Below, piece by piece: positions 7,634-17,305 of a DNA stretch of 64,000 nucleotides (positions within the stretch are counted from its first letter, which is position 1; every line of letters starts with the position of its first letter). The DNA lies in the NCBI RefSeq assembly GCF_000972785.3, contig NZ_CP011253.3, forward strand, positions 4,154,001 to 4,218,000, given 5' to 3'. The notes beneath the pieces were generated by a model. It searched no databases. It saw nothing but the letters and a program-made list of their open reading frames with translations, and was not told the DNA's origin. The DNA comes from Pandoraea oxalativorans (GTDB lineage Bacteria > Pseudomonadota > Gammaproteobacteria > Burkholderiales > Burkholderiaceae). The translations under genes were made by a program, and so were the position numbers.

Positions 7634-8845
7634 TCAGGCCGCAGCGACCTTGCCGACGCGCTGGCGCTGTGGCCAGAAGTACCAAACTGCACCGACCAAT
7701 TGCAGTACGATCAGCACCGTCCACGCCGTGAAGTGCCCCTGCGGGCTGTGCGCCGCGTACGCGCCGAGTACCGCGCCTACGCCGACCTGGCACAGGAAGA
7801 TCAGCAGGAAGATGACGAGCGTGAGCGAGGTGTTGACGCGTCCGATCAGCGTGCCGTGGAAATATTCCGCGAGCACGGCGTAAGACAGGATGCCCGTGCC
7901 GCCGAAGATGCCGTAAGCCGCCCACAGCCAGACCGGCGGAATTGGCGTGCGCAGCATCAGCAGCAACTGCACCCCGACGAACAACACCATGCCGACGCCG
8001 GAGAAGGCAAACACGCTCACTCCCCGACGCTCCAGCGAACGGGCGGCCGCCCCGAACACCACGCTGCCCGCCATCATCGCCAGCCCCACGACCGACACGA
8101 GCGATGCCGCCTGCGCCGCCGACAGCCCTTCGACGTCGCGCATGAACGGCGCCATCCACAGCGACTGCATTGCGTAGAACACGCCCTGCGTGATACCCGA
8201 GAGCGACGTCACCTTCCAGAACATCGCGCTACCGAGCACCTGGCGCACGCCTTGCAGCGCCTCCGACAAGCCGCCCTGTGCATGCGACCCGGGCTTCTCC
8301 GGCGCGCCGAACCACAGCGCGATGGACGTGAATACGGTGAGCGCCGCCAGTCCGAAGGACACCACGCGCCAGTCCGTCAGTCCGAGCAACCAGTTCAGGG
8401 GTGCGCCGACGACGACGCCGCCCATGCCGCCCACGGCCATCACCAGACCGTTGAGCAACGGCAGACGCGCCACCGGAAACCACTGCGCCAGCGCCTTGAA
8501 TGCACTGCCCAGACACACCGACACACCGACACCAATGAGCAGACGCCCAACCATCAGCGCGCCCACGCCATGCGCCAGACCGAACAACGCCGCGCCGGCC
8601 GCCGCGAGCAGCAACACCAGCGACGACACCCGGCGCGGCCCGAACCTGTCGAGCAGCACGCCCGCTGGCAACTGCGCACCGGCAAAACCGAGGAAATAAA
8701 GGCTCGTGAGCAAACCGAGATCGGCAGACGAGAGACCGAGGTCGCGCGTCATGAACGGCGCAAACCCGATGTTCACACCGCGGTACACGTATGAGACGAA
8801 GTATCCGCAGGCGAACAGCACGAAAATTCGAAATGCTTTCGACAT
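7634..8845 (-). CDS. MFS transporter
   Basis: A 403-residue, 12-helix major facilitator. It starts 'MSKAFRIFVLFACGYFVSYV' and has motif A 'GAQLPAGVLLDRFGPRR' between helices 2 and 3, a motif-C-like glycine-rich helix 5 ('AVGGMGGVVVGAPLNWLLG'), and a repeat at the start of the second half. It resembles anion/organic acid or cyanate-type MFS carriers, but the substrate is not deducible. The ATG at 8845 was preferred over an upstream one at 8926 because it directly precedes helix 1. It is divergent from a LysR-type gene, the usual arrangement for a regulated transporter. Confidence 0.88.
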   Translation of the reverse strand: MSKAFRIFVLFACGYFVSYVYRGVNIGFAPFMTRDLGLSSADLGLLTSLYFLGFAGAQLPAGVLLDRFGPRRVSSLVLLLAAAGAALFGLAHGVGALMVGRLLIGVGVSVCLGSAFKALAQWFPVARLPLLNGLVMAVGGMGGVVVGAPLNWLLGLTDWRVVSFGLAALTVFTSIALWFGAPEKPGSHAQGGLSEALQGVRQVLGSAMFWKVTSLSGITQGVFYAMQSLWMAPFMRDVEGLSAAQAASLVSVVGLAMMAGSVVFGAAARSLERRGVSVFAFSGVGMVLFVGVQLLLMLRTPIPPVWLWAAYGIFGGTGILSYAVLAEYFHGTLIGRVNTSLTLVIFLLIFLCQVGVGAVLGAYAAHSPQGHFTAWTVLIVLQLVGAVWYFWPQRQRVGKVAAA

Positions 8846-8946
8846 GGAGTAAACCCTAGGTTCAGCTTGGGTATCGATTGTCGGTAAAACAGCGCAGCGA
8901 AGCCAACGAAACCTTTGTGCTCGCATTGTGAGTAGAATTTGACGTC

Positions 8947-9890
8947 ATGTTCCAACACCTCCCTCCCCTCCAATCCCTACGTGCGCTTGAGGCTGCCGTG
9001 CGTCACCGGAGCTTTACCCGCGCCGCCGAGGAATTGAATTTGACGCACAGTGCGGTCAGTCACCATATGCGCTCGCTGGAGCAGCAATTGGGCACGACGC
9101 TGTTCCGGCGGGTGGGCGCGCGGATGATTCCGACGAGCGTCGGGGCGCGTCTGGCCGAGCGGGTCCGCATCGGCATGACGGAACTGGACGAAGCGATGAA
9201 CGAAGCCAAAGCGGGCATTACGCCCGACGCCACGCCCGCCATCGTCCGTCTGGAAATCAGCGTGATGACCGATCTGGCTGCGCAGTGGCTGATTCCCAGG
9301 CTCGACCGCTTCGGCAAACTTCACCCGGGCATCGATCTGGTCGTGCGTATTCACGCCGACATCTCGGCCCCGGATCCCTATTCCGTCGATGTCGGCATCT
9401 GGCATCAGCGCGTAGAAATTCCGGGGTTCGTGACCCGAAAATTGCTCGACGACTTCGTGATCGCCGTATGCAGCCCGGCGCTGATCGCCAGCGTGCCGGG
9501 CTTCACGGTGGCGGATACACCCAAACTGCCGATGCTGCGCTTCGCCTACCGATCATGGCGCGACTGGCAAGTGGCCGCCGGATTGCCGCCGGATTGCCGC
9601 CGCATGAGCCGACGCGCGGGCCGATCTTCGACGATTCGGGATTGCTGTTGCGCGCAGCGCTGGCGGGTCATGGCGTGGCCACCGCGCGCAGTTTGCTGGT
9701 GCGCGACACGCTGGCGTCAGGGGAGTTGGTGCAAATTGGCGACGTGCGGATTCCGCCGAGTCTGGAGTACCACGTGAGCTGGCGGGAGAATCATCCGCGT
9801 GAGCGGGCCATTCATGCCTTCTGGGATTGGCTGCAGGACGAGATTGCGGCCACGGTGCCGTTAATGCCGTCGCCGATCAAATCCGACTAA
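8947..9890 (+). pseudogene. LysR-type regulator, frameshifted by an 11-bp tandem duplication
   Basis: The N-terminal HTH ('LRALEAAVRHRSFTRAAEEL', 'TLFRRVG') and most of the effector domain read in one frame from the ATG at 8947 to about 9574. There the 11-base unit GCCGCCGGATT occurs twice in tandem (9574-9584, 9585-9595), shifting the frame. Translation in the original frame becomes Arg/Cys/Trp-rich and stops at 9777. After the duplication, another frame continues a normal LysR C-terminus ('GPIFDDSGLLLRAALAGHGV' to 'FWDWLQDEIAA') ending at 9890. Removing one unit restores a 310-residue GcvA-like LysR protein. It is divergent from the MFS gene it probably once controlled. A sequencing error is possible but an exact 11-base duplication argues for a real slippage event. 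Confidence 0.85.
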
Positions 9891-9925
9891 CGGGGACATT
9901 TGCGTCAAGGTATTTGAGGCGCCCA

Positions 9926-9966
9926 TAAAAAAACGGCAACGAACTCCGAAGCGTTCGTTGCCGTTT
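9926..9966 (-). terminator. Intrinsic terminator of groEL
   Basis: A perfect 14-base stem AAACGGCAACGAAC (9931-9944) / GTTCGTTGCCGTTT (9953-9966) with an 8-base loop. On the minus strand it is followed by a T-run (the A-run at 9927-9933). It lies about 105 bases past the groEL stop codon. Confidence 0.9.
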
Positions 9967-10070
9967 CAGGCGCGGGCTTCGACACCCGGATCGAGATCCT
10001 TGCGCGAAGCCCGACAGCCGGGCGTTCGGGGTACCTTGCGGCACCCCAGTCATGCAGTCTCTTGCGAGAC

Positions 10071-11738
<1,668 letters not shown>

Positions 11739-11766
11739 TTACGTAGATGTCTGGGGGCAGACAGTC

Positions 11767-12057
11767 TTAGGCGGCCACGACGGCCATGATGTCTTCTTCG
11801 CGCATGACCAGCAGTTCCTGGCCGTCGACCTTCACGCCCTGGCCGGCGTACTTGCCGAACAGAACGCGGTCGCCCACCTTCACGTCGAGTGCGATCAACT
11901 TGCCTTGATCATCGCGCTTGCCCGGGCCGACGGCCAGGATCTCGCCCTGGTCCGGCTTTTCGGCGGCGGCTTCCGGGATCACGATGCCCGAAGCCGTCTT
12001 CGTTTCGTTGTCCAGGCGCTTGACAATTACGCGGTCATGCAAGGGACGAAGGTTCAT
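11767..12057 (-). CDS. groS: Co-chaperonin GroES (Hsp10)
   Basis: A 96-residue heptameric lid for GroEL. It begins '[20 protein letters not shown]', has the mobile loop '[20 protein letters not shown]' and the core '[10 protein letters not shown]', '[16 protein letters not shown]'. The ATG at 12057 is preceded by an AGGAG Shine-Dalgarno sequence. It is first gene of the groESL operon; the CIRCE element and promoter lie about 80-130 bases upstream. Confidence 0.99.
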   Translation of the reverse strand: MNLRPLHDRVIVKRLDNETKTASGIVIPEAAAEKPDQGEILAVGPGKRDDQGKLIALDVKVGDRVLFGKYAGQGVKVDGQELLVMREEDIMAVVAA

Positions 12058-12097
12058 TACAAGCTCCTCTTTCTCTCAGTGAGATCGTCAAAACTAA

Positions 12098-12117
12098 ATA
12101 TGCAAATATTTGCATAT
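12098..12117. promoter_or_regulatory. Perfect 20-bp AT-rich palindrome in the groESL leader
   Basis: ATATGCAAATATTTGCATAT is identical to its reverse complement. It sits between the CIRCE element and the groES start, inside the predicted 5' untranslated RNA about 40 bases upstream of the start codon. It could be an operator or an RNA hairpin. Nothing else in the window matches it. Confidence 0.55.
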
Positions 12118-12135
12118 ATGGTGAATTCATGGTTG

Positions 12136-12162
12136 TTAGCACTCTGTGCCAACGAGTGCTAA
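12136..12162 (-). promoter_or_regulatory. CIRCE element (HrcA operator)
   Basis: TTAGCACTC (12136-12144), a 9-base spacer, GAGTGCTAA (12154-12162): an exact match to the CIRCE consensus bound by the HrcA repressor. It overlaps the end of the groESL -10 box and the expected transcription start, so HrcA binding would block transcription until heat shock titrates HrcA away from GroEL. Confidence 0.97.
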
Positions 12163-12190
12163 TTATAGGGACGGGGTTTTACGATTTCAA
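12162..12190 (-). promoter_or_regulatory. groESL promoter
   Basis: On the minus strand a TTGAAA -35 box (12190-12185) is followed after 17 bases by TATAAT (12167-12162), a near-consensus sigma70 promoter whose last base overlaps CIRCE. The -35 is also part of CTTGAAA, the sigma32 -35 consensus, with C-rich bases in the spacer. Additional heat-shock sigma factor use is therefore possible but not certain. Confidence 0.85.
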
Positions 12191-12402
12191 GACGCGGGGT
12201 TTTCCCTGAGATGAAATTGGCCGCAAAAAGTCGGCGAGGACCGCCACAGTCCCCGCCAGTGCCCGCCTACAGCAATGTCAGACGGTGCCCGGTATCGATT
12301 CGCGCGCCCGATTGATAAAGTTCATCTAACGGGTGACGATTCGTACTCTCGCCGCTGCGCTGGCAGCATCGCCCGTGCAAACGTCCGGAACGGGGAGGCA
12401 CT

Positions 12403-13500
12403 GTGAATGTATCGCGCCCGCTAACACCACTAATGCCGCTGACGCCAGCGCGCCTTGCCGCCGCGCTGCGCACGTTCTTGCAGCAGCGATACCGACCCGG
12501 GCGTCCCTACGAATCGTTGCAGACGTTGATCGACGAAGGTCTCGACGCACTGCCATATCCCGGCGGCGGCGACACGCTCGTGCGATGGCGAATGCTCGCG
12601 GATGCCGCCAGTGTCGACCTTTGCTTTGCCAAGCTTTTCGAGAGTCACACCGACGCACTGGCCATCCTCCATGAACTCCAGGACCTCGCGCCCCGAGCCC
12701 CGGCATCCGCCGCATCGTCCCCATTTCACGGCGGCATCTGCGCCGTTTGGTGTTCGGAATCGCCCACGGCGCGCGTCACGCTCACACCCTTTGAACGAGA
12801 CAACCGCGAAGTCACGCTCTCCGGCACAAAAGCGTGGTGCTCCGGCGCCCCGCATGTACGTTCGGCGCTCGTGAGCGCATGGGACGGCGACACCCCCTGC
12901 CTCGTGTTCGTCGACCTCGCCCAGGTACAGACCGGCCGAATCGAAGTCAAACCCAACGAATGGCATGCCATCGGCATGGCCTGCACGCAAAGTTTCGACG
13001 TCACGTTTCACGACGCGCGCGCACACCGGATTGGCGCGCCCGGGGCGTATCTGTCGCGCCCCGGCTTTCATCATGGCGGTGCGGGCATTGCGGCGTGTTG
13101 GTACGGTGCGGCAGCAGGCATTGCCGATGTCGTGCGCGAGACCGTGTCCGGCAGACCCGACGACCCTCACGCGCTAGCGCACATGGGGGTCATCGACGTC
13201 GCGCTGGCGCAGGCCGCGAGCGTACTGCGCGCAACCGCCCACACAATCGACGCGCATCCTGATGCGTCGTGCCTTCATGATGTTCGGCGCGCCCGGCTGT
13301 CGGTCGAAGCGTGCGTCGAGACCGTATTGCGACACGCACCGCGCGCCGTGGGCCCCGGCCCGATGTGTCGCAATGCCCGCTTTGCACAACTCCTGGCCGA
13401 CCTGCCTGTGTTCATCCGTCAGAGCCATGCCGAGCGAGATCTTGCCGAACTCGGCCGAGCCGTCCTCACATCCGACAACGCCCAGCTATGGACACTCTGA
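12403..13500 (+). CDS. Acyl-CoA dehydrogenase-like flavoprotein
   Basis: A 365-residue member of the acyl-CoA/acyl-ACP dehydrogenase fold. It has the early helical region, the central beta domain with 'GICAVWCSES' and 'VTLSGTKAWCSGAPHVRSAL' (the usual G-x-K-x-(W/F)-(I/C)-(T/S)-N/G flavin loop), and a C-terminal helical bundle. The GTG start at 12403 is supported by a GGGGAGG Shine-Dalgarno sequence 8 bases upstream. Its stop overlaps the start of the PIG-L gene by 13 bases, and three more genes follow with overlaps, so it is first in a four-gene operon. The catalytic Glu was not identified and may be absent. The substrate is unknown, perhaps a carrier-bound acyl chain. Confidence 0.82.
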   Translation: MNVSRPLTPLMPLTPARLAAALRTFLQQRYRPGRPYESLQTLIDEGLDALPYPGGGDTLVRWRMLADAASVDLCFAKLFESHTDALAILHELQDLAPRAPASAASSPFHGGICAVWCSESPTARVTLTPFERDNREVTLSGTKAWCSGAPHVRSALVSAWDGDTPCLVFVDLAQVQTGRIEVKPNEWHAIGMACTQSFDVTFHDARAHRIGAPGAYLSRPGFHHGGAGIAACWYGAAAGIADVVRETVSGRPDDPHALAHMGVIDVALAQAASVLRATAHTIDAHPDASCLHDVRRARLSVEACVETVLRHAPRAVGPGPMCRNARFAQLLADLPVFIRQSHAERDLAELGRAVLTSDNAQLWTL

Positions 13501-14246
13501 GCGCACGCATCATTGCCGGAGAAGGCACCGCGGAGGCGACGTGGCAACACTGGTTTCGCCGACACCCGTTGCCAACCGTGCCCGCGCGCGCGCTCGTCGT
13601 ACCGGGCCATGCGGTGCACGTCGTTGCGCCGCACCCCGACGACGAAGTGCTCGGATGCGGCGGCACGCTGCACCAATGGGCGCGGTGTAACGTCGACGTC
13701 CACCTCTGGGCGGTGACGGACGGCGAGGCCAGCCATCCCGGCTCGACGGTGTGGACGCCCGCTCAGTTGGCCGAGATCCGCGTTCACGAAAGTCTGACCG
13801 CGCAGCAACGGCTGTCGCTGCGCGCCCGGCGGCATCGCCTGCGCGTCCCGGATGGTCAGGTCGCTGTCCACGAATCCCGGATCTCCGATGCCCTGTGCCG
13901 CGCGCTCATGCCCGGCGACACCGTCGTCGCGCCCTGGCGATTCGACGCTCACCCCGATCACGAAGCCGTCGCGCGCGCGTGCCTTCGCGCTGCGCAGACT
14001 ATCGGATGCCGCGTCATCGAAATGCCGATCTGGGGCTGGCATTGGGCAGATCCTGCCACAGGCGACCTGCCCTTCGAGCGCGCGGTCGCCGTGCGTCTGC
14101 CGCGCCGCGACCGGCTCGCGAAGCGGCAGGCGATGAGCGCCTTTCGCAGTCAGCTCGGCCCCGATCCGAGCACCGGTGCGCCCCCGGTATTGCCCGCCTA
14201 TGCGCTCGCCCGATGGCAACGACCGTTCGAGGTGTTCTTCCTATGA
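13488..14246 (+). CDS. PIG-L family N-deacetylase
   Basis: A 252-residue zinc-dependent deacetylase of the PIG-L/LmbE family. The metal motif 'PHPDDEVLGCGG' follows 'AVHVVA', and a second 'DAHPDHEAV' motif supplies the later His ligand. Relatives remove acetyl from N-acetylglucosaminyl lipids, mycothiol or bacillithiol precursors or other N-acetyl sugars. The ATG at 13488 lies inside the end of the dehydrogenase gene (13-base overlap), and the TGA overlaps the next ATG in ATGA, indicating translational coupling. Upstream in-frame starts fall deep inside the dehydrogenase gene and were rejected. Confidence 0.88.
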   Translation: MDTLSARIIAGEGTAEATWQHWFRRHPLPTVPARALVVPGHAVHVVAPHPDDEVLGCGGTLHQWARCNVDVHLWAVTDGEASHPGSTVWTPAQLAEIRVHESLTAQQRLSLRARRHRLRVPDGQVAVHESRISDALCRALMPGDTVVAPWRFDAHPDHEAVARACLRAAQTIGCRVIEMPIWGWHWADPATGDLPFERAVAVRLPRRDRLAKRQAMSAFRSQLGPDPSTGAPPVLPAYALARWQRPFEVFFL

Positions 14247-14842
14247 CGCACGCCGACGCCCCCGATTTCGACGCCCTTTATCGCGCGAGCGAGGATCCGT
14301 GGTCGGTGCACTCGTCATGGTACGAACAGCGCAAGCGCGATCTGGTGCTCGCGTCGCTCGGACGACCGCGTTATGCCGCAGCGCTCGAACTGGGTTGCGG
14401 CCTCGGTCAGATCACCGCCCCGCTGGCCTCGCGATGCGACAGGGTGCATGCGGTCGATCTGTCGCCGAGCGCCATCGAGCGCTGCCGTGCCCGGCTTGCA
14501 GCGCGAGGCATCGACAATGTGTCGCTTGATGCGATGTCGGTGCCGGAGGCATGGCCTCTCGCCGAGCGCGCCTCGGTGGATCTCGTGATCGTCTCGGAGC
14601 TTGCCTACTATCTGCCGCCCGAGCGTTTCACGCACCTGATGCAGGCGTGCTTGCGTTCGCTCGACACAGGTGGCGAGTGGGTGATGTGCCATTACATGCC
14701 AGCGTTCGACGACCGGGTGCAGCCGACGCACGTACTGCATGAAGCGGTGCAGCGTCTAAGCGGACTGGTGCGATGCGTGGCGCATGAAGACCAGCGGTTT
14801 CGACTGGACGTCTGGCGTAAAGAGAGGGAGGGTCGACCATGA
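14243..14842 (+). CDS. NodS-like SAM-dependent methyltransferase
   Basis: A 199-residue class I methyltransferase. SAM motif I is 'ALELGCGLGQITAPLA'; 'VHAVDLSPSAIERCRARL' gives the acidic ribose-binding residue; 'VDLVIVSELAYYLPPE' is motif IV. The opening 'FDALYRASEDPWSVHSSWYE' is characteristic of the NodS/SAM-methyltransferase group found beside PIG-L deacetylases. NodS N-methylates deacetylated chitooligosaccharides in rhizobia; an N- or O-methyl transfer to a sugar amine is therefore an attractive but unproven role. The start overlaps the deacetylase stop (ATGA) and the stop overlaps the glycosyltransferase start. Confidence 0.85.
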   Translation: MTHADAPDFDALYRASEDPWSVHSSWYEQRKRDLVLASLGRPRYAAALELGCGLGQITAPLASRCDRVHAVDLSPSAIERCRARLAARGIDNVSLDAMSVPEAWPLAERASVDLVIVSELAYYLPPERFTHLMQACLRSLDTGGEWVMCHYMPAFDDRVQPTHVLHEAVQRLSGLVRCVAHEDQRFRLDVWRKEREGRP

Positions 14843-15513
14843 TTGGCGTTTGCATTCCGGCACACAACGAGGCGCACCACATCGATCGCTGTCTTGCAGC
14901 CATCGTGCGCGCAGCGCAGCAGCCAGCGCTTTGCGGTGAACCGGTCGCCGTCGTCGTGGTGCTCGATGCGTGCACCGACGCGACGGCCGAGCGCGTCAGA
15001 ACATGGCCCGTGACGGCGCTGGCGTGCCACGCTCGCAACGTCGGCATGGCACGTGCGCGTGGCGCACAGCATCTGATCGAGAGAGGCGCTCGCTGGCTCG
15101 CCTTCACCGATGCCGACACGATCGTCTCTCCCGGTTGGCTCGTCGATCAATTGTCGCTGGACGCACAAGTGGTCTGCGGCACGGTCGGCGTCATGCATTG
15201 GGAATCGCACGGTATCCACGCGCAACGGGCGCGGGCGGCATTTCTTGCTCACTACCAGGATCACGACGGACACCGTCATGTGCATGGCGCCAACCTCGGC
15301 ATCGATGCGGCGGTGTACCAACGCCTGGGCGGATTCGACCCGATGACGTGCAGCGAAGATCAGGCGCTGGTGGCGCGTCTGGAAAAAGCCGGTGTGTCCA
15401 TCGCATGGAGCGCACTCCCGCGAGTGACGACGTCGGCACGGCCATTCTCGCGGGTGAGCGCCGGGTTTGCCGATGCGCTTCGGCAGGCATGGCCGGACCA
15501 TGGCCGGACATGA
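14839..15513 (+). CDS. Family 2 glycosyltransferase
   Basis: A 224-residue GT-A fold enzyme. It starts 'MIGVCIPAHNEAHHIDRCLA' (GT2 nucleotide-sugar entry motif), has 'VVVVLDACTD', the metal-binding DxD in 'FTDADTIVSPGWL', and an acceptor-side 'GGFDPMTCSEDQALVARLE' with the E-D pair of inverting GT2 enzymes. There are no obvious membrane helices. The ATG overlaps the preceding stop (ATGA). It is last in the dehydrogenase - deacetylase - methyltransferase - glycosyltransferase operon. Confidence 0.88.
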   Translation: MIGVCIPAHNEAHHIDRCLAAIVRAAQQPALCGEPVAVVVVLDACTDATAERVRTWPVTALACHARNVGMARARGAQHLIERGARWLAFTDADTIVSPGWLVDQLSLDAQVVCGTVGVMHWESHGIHAQRARAAFLAHYQDHDGHRHVHGANLGIDAAVYQRLGGFDPMTCSEDQALVARLEKAGVSIAWSALPRVTTSARPFSRVSAGFADALRQAWPDHGRT

Positions 15514-15782
15514 GCCGAACATGAGCCAAACTTGAGGCAGCGACCGGCCCGGCGCGGGTGAGCATTCTCACCACACAGCATTACGTATGAGCGATTTCCT
15601 AAGGCACCTCACACACATCCGTGGCATCAAAGGCGAACGCGCAAATGTCGGCCTCTGCGCCGCATTTCGTGCATCGCGCTGCGTCATGCGCCGTCATGCG
15701 TCATGTCGCGCCCGCCTCTCCCGCGTAGATTGCTACGATGGGAAGCTCCACGAAGCACAATGCCATACCGAGGTACCAGGAG

Positions 15783-17162
15783 ATGAACGAATTTGCCGCA
15801 ACCGTCACCCGCCAATGGGCGATGTCCGCCCGCGACGCCGGCGTGCTGCTTGCCAATGCCATCCTGATGGTGGCGCTCATGACCCTCTTGCCGTTCGACG
15901 ACAAGACCAACCGAGGACTCGCACTCACCGTTTTCATCGCCGTATTGTGGCTGTCCGAAGCCGTTCACCTGACGGCCACGGCACTGATGGTGCCGGTCCT
16001 TGCCGTGCTGCTCGGCATTCTCGAAGTTCCCACCGCGCTGACGTCGTTCGCCCATCCGATCGTTTTCCTTTTCTTCGGCGGCTTTGCGCTCGCTACCGCC
16101 ATGCGAATTCAGGGCCTCGATCGCTTCCTCGCGAACCGGCTCCTGAAGCTCGCCGGCGGACGCATGAACCGGGCGGCGATCATGCTGTTCCTCACCACCG
16201 CCATGCTGTCGATGTGGGTCAACAACACGTCGACGACCGCCATGATGTTGCCGCTGGCGATGGGCATCCTCTCGCAACTCGACGCGAATCGCGACCGCCG
16301 CACGTTCACCTTCCTGCTACTCGGCATTGCGTACAGCGCCAATATCGGCGGACTGGGCACTGTCGTCGGCAGTGTTCCCAATGCCATGGTCGCGTCGCAT
16401 CTGGGGATCGACTTCCTCACGTGGGCCAAATTCGGCGTGCCTTTGGTGGCCGTGCTGCTGCCGCTCATGATTGCCACGACGTATCTGGTGTTGCTCCCAC
16501 GTCTGGACCAGAAGGTCGACCTCGACGTCGAGCCCATGACGTGGACCGGCCAGCGCATCGCCGCCGTCGGCATCTTCGGTTTCACGGTCATGAGCTGGAT
16601 TTTCAGCCAGCAGATCTCGGTGTGGCTCGGCGGCGTCAAGCAACTCGACACGCTGATCGCCCTGCTCGCCGCCATTCTCATCGCGACGACCGGCGTCGCC
16701 TCATGGAAGCAGATTCAGGCCCACACCGACTGGGGCGTGCTGCTGCTGTTCGGCGGTGGCCTCACGCTCAGCGTGGTCTTGCGCGACTCGGGCGCCAGCG
16801 TGGTGATGGCGCAGGCCGTGTCAAGCATCTTCGCCACCAGCCCGACGCTCGTCGTCCTGCTGATCACCGCCGCGTTCATCGTCTTCCTCACCGAACTGAC
16901 GAGCAATACGGCCAGCGCAGCGATTCTCGTGCCGATCTTCGCCGCCATTTCGGTCTCGCTGGGTATGCCCGAAGCTTTGCTGACGATGGTGATCGGCATC
17001 GGCGCGTCGTGCGCCTTCATGCTACCGGTGGCCACCCCGCCCAACGCCATCGTGTTCGGCACCGGCTGCGTGCCGCAACGCTCGATGGTCCGCGCAGGAT
17101 TCGTCATGAATATCGTCTGCATCCTTGTGGTCACGGGCTTCGCATGGACGCTCTGGCGCTAA
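15783..17162 (+). CDS. DASS-family (SLC13) anion:sodium symporter
   Basis: A 459-residue inner-membrane carrier of about 11-12 helices. Both diagnostic Ser-Asn/Asn-Thr repeats of the divalent anion:sodium symporters are visible: 'MWVNNTSTTAMMLPLA' in the first half and 'LTSNTASAAILVPI' in the second. Pro-rich loops such as 'MLPVATPPNAIVFGTG' are also typical. Substrates in the family are C4-dicarboxylates, citrate or sulfate. The ATG at 15783 was chosen because a GAGG sequence lies about 9 bases upstream; an alternative ATG at 15738 adds 15 hydrophilic residues. Confidence 0.92.
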   Translation: MNEFAATVTRQWAMSARDAGVLLANAILMVALMTLLPFDDKTNRGLALTVFIAVLWLSEAVHLTATALMVPVLAVLLGILEVPTALTSFAHPIVFLFFGGFALATAMRIQGLDRFLANRLLKLAGGRMNRAAIMLFLTTAMLSMWVNNTSTTAMMLPLAMGILSQLDANRDRRTFTFLLLGIAYSANIGGLGTVVGSVPNAMVASHLGIDFLTWAKFGVPLVAVLLPLMIATTYLVLLPRLDQKVDLDVEPMTWTGQRIAAVGIFGFTVMSWIFSQQISVWLGGVKQLDTLIALLAAILIATTGVASWKQIQAHTDWGVLLLFGGGLTLSVVLRDSGASVVMAQAVSSIFATSPTLVVLLITAAFIVFLTELTSNTASAAILVPIFAAISVSLGMPEALLTMVIGIGASCAFMLPVATPPNAIVFGTGCVPQRSMVRAGFVMNIVCILVVTGFAWTLWR

Positions 17163-17173
17163 TGGCGCGCACC

Positions 17174-17197
17174 GGGGGCGACCTCTCGTGCGCCCCC
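17174..17197 (+). terminator. GC-rich stem-loop after the DASS gene
   Basis: GGGGGCG (17174-17180) pairs with CGCCCCC (17191-17197) across a 10-base loop, starting 12 bases after the stop codon. No T-run follows, so this may be a weak terminator or an RNA-stabilising hairpin. Confidence 0.4.
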
Positions 17198-17305
17198 TCG
17201 GTCACTCCGGCAGACGCGTCACACGGAGCCGGTATAATCTAGGAAAAATACCTCCGGCAATCCGTTGCGATGATGTCTGCTTCACCTGCCCGAACTGTCC
17301 AATCC

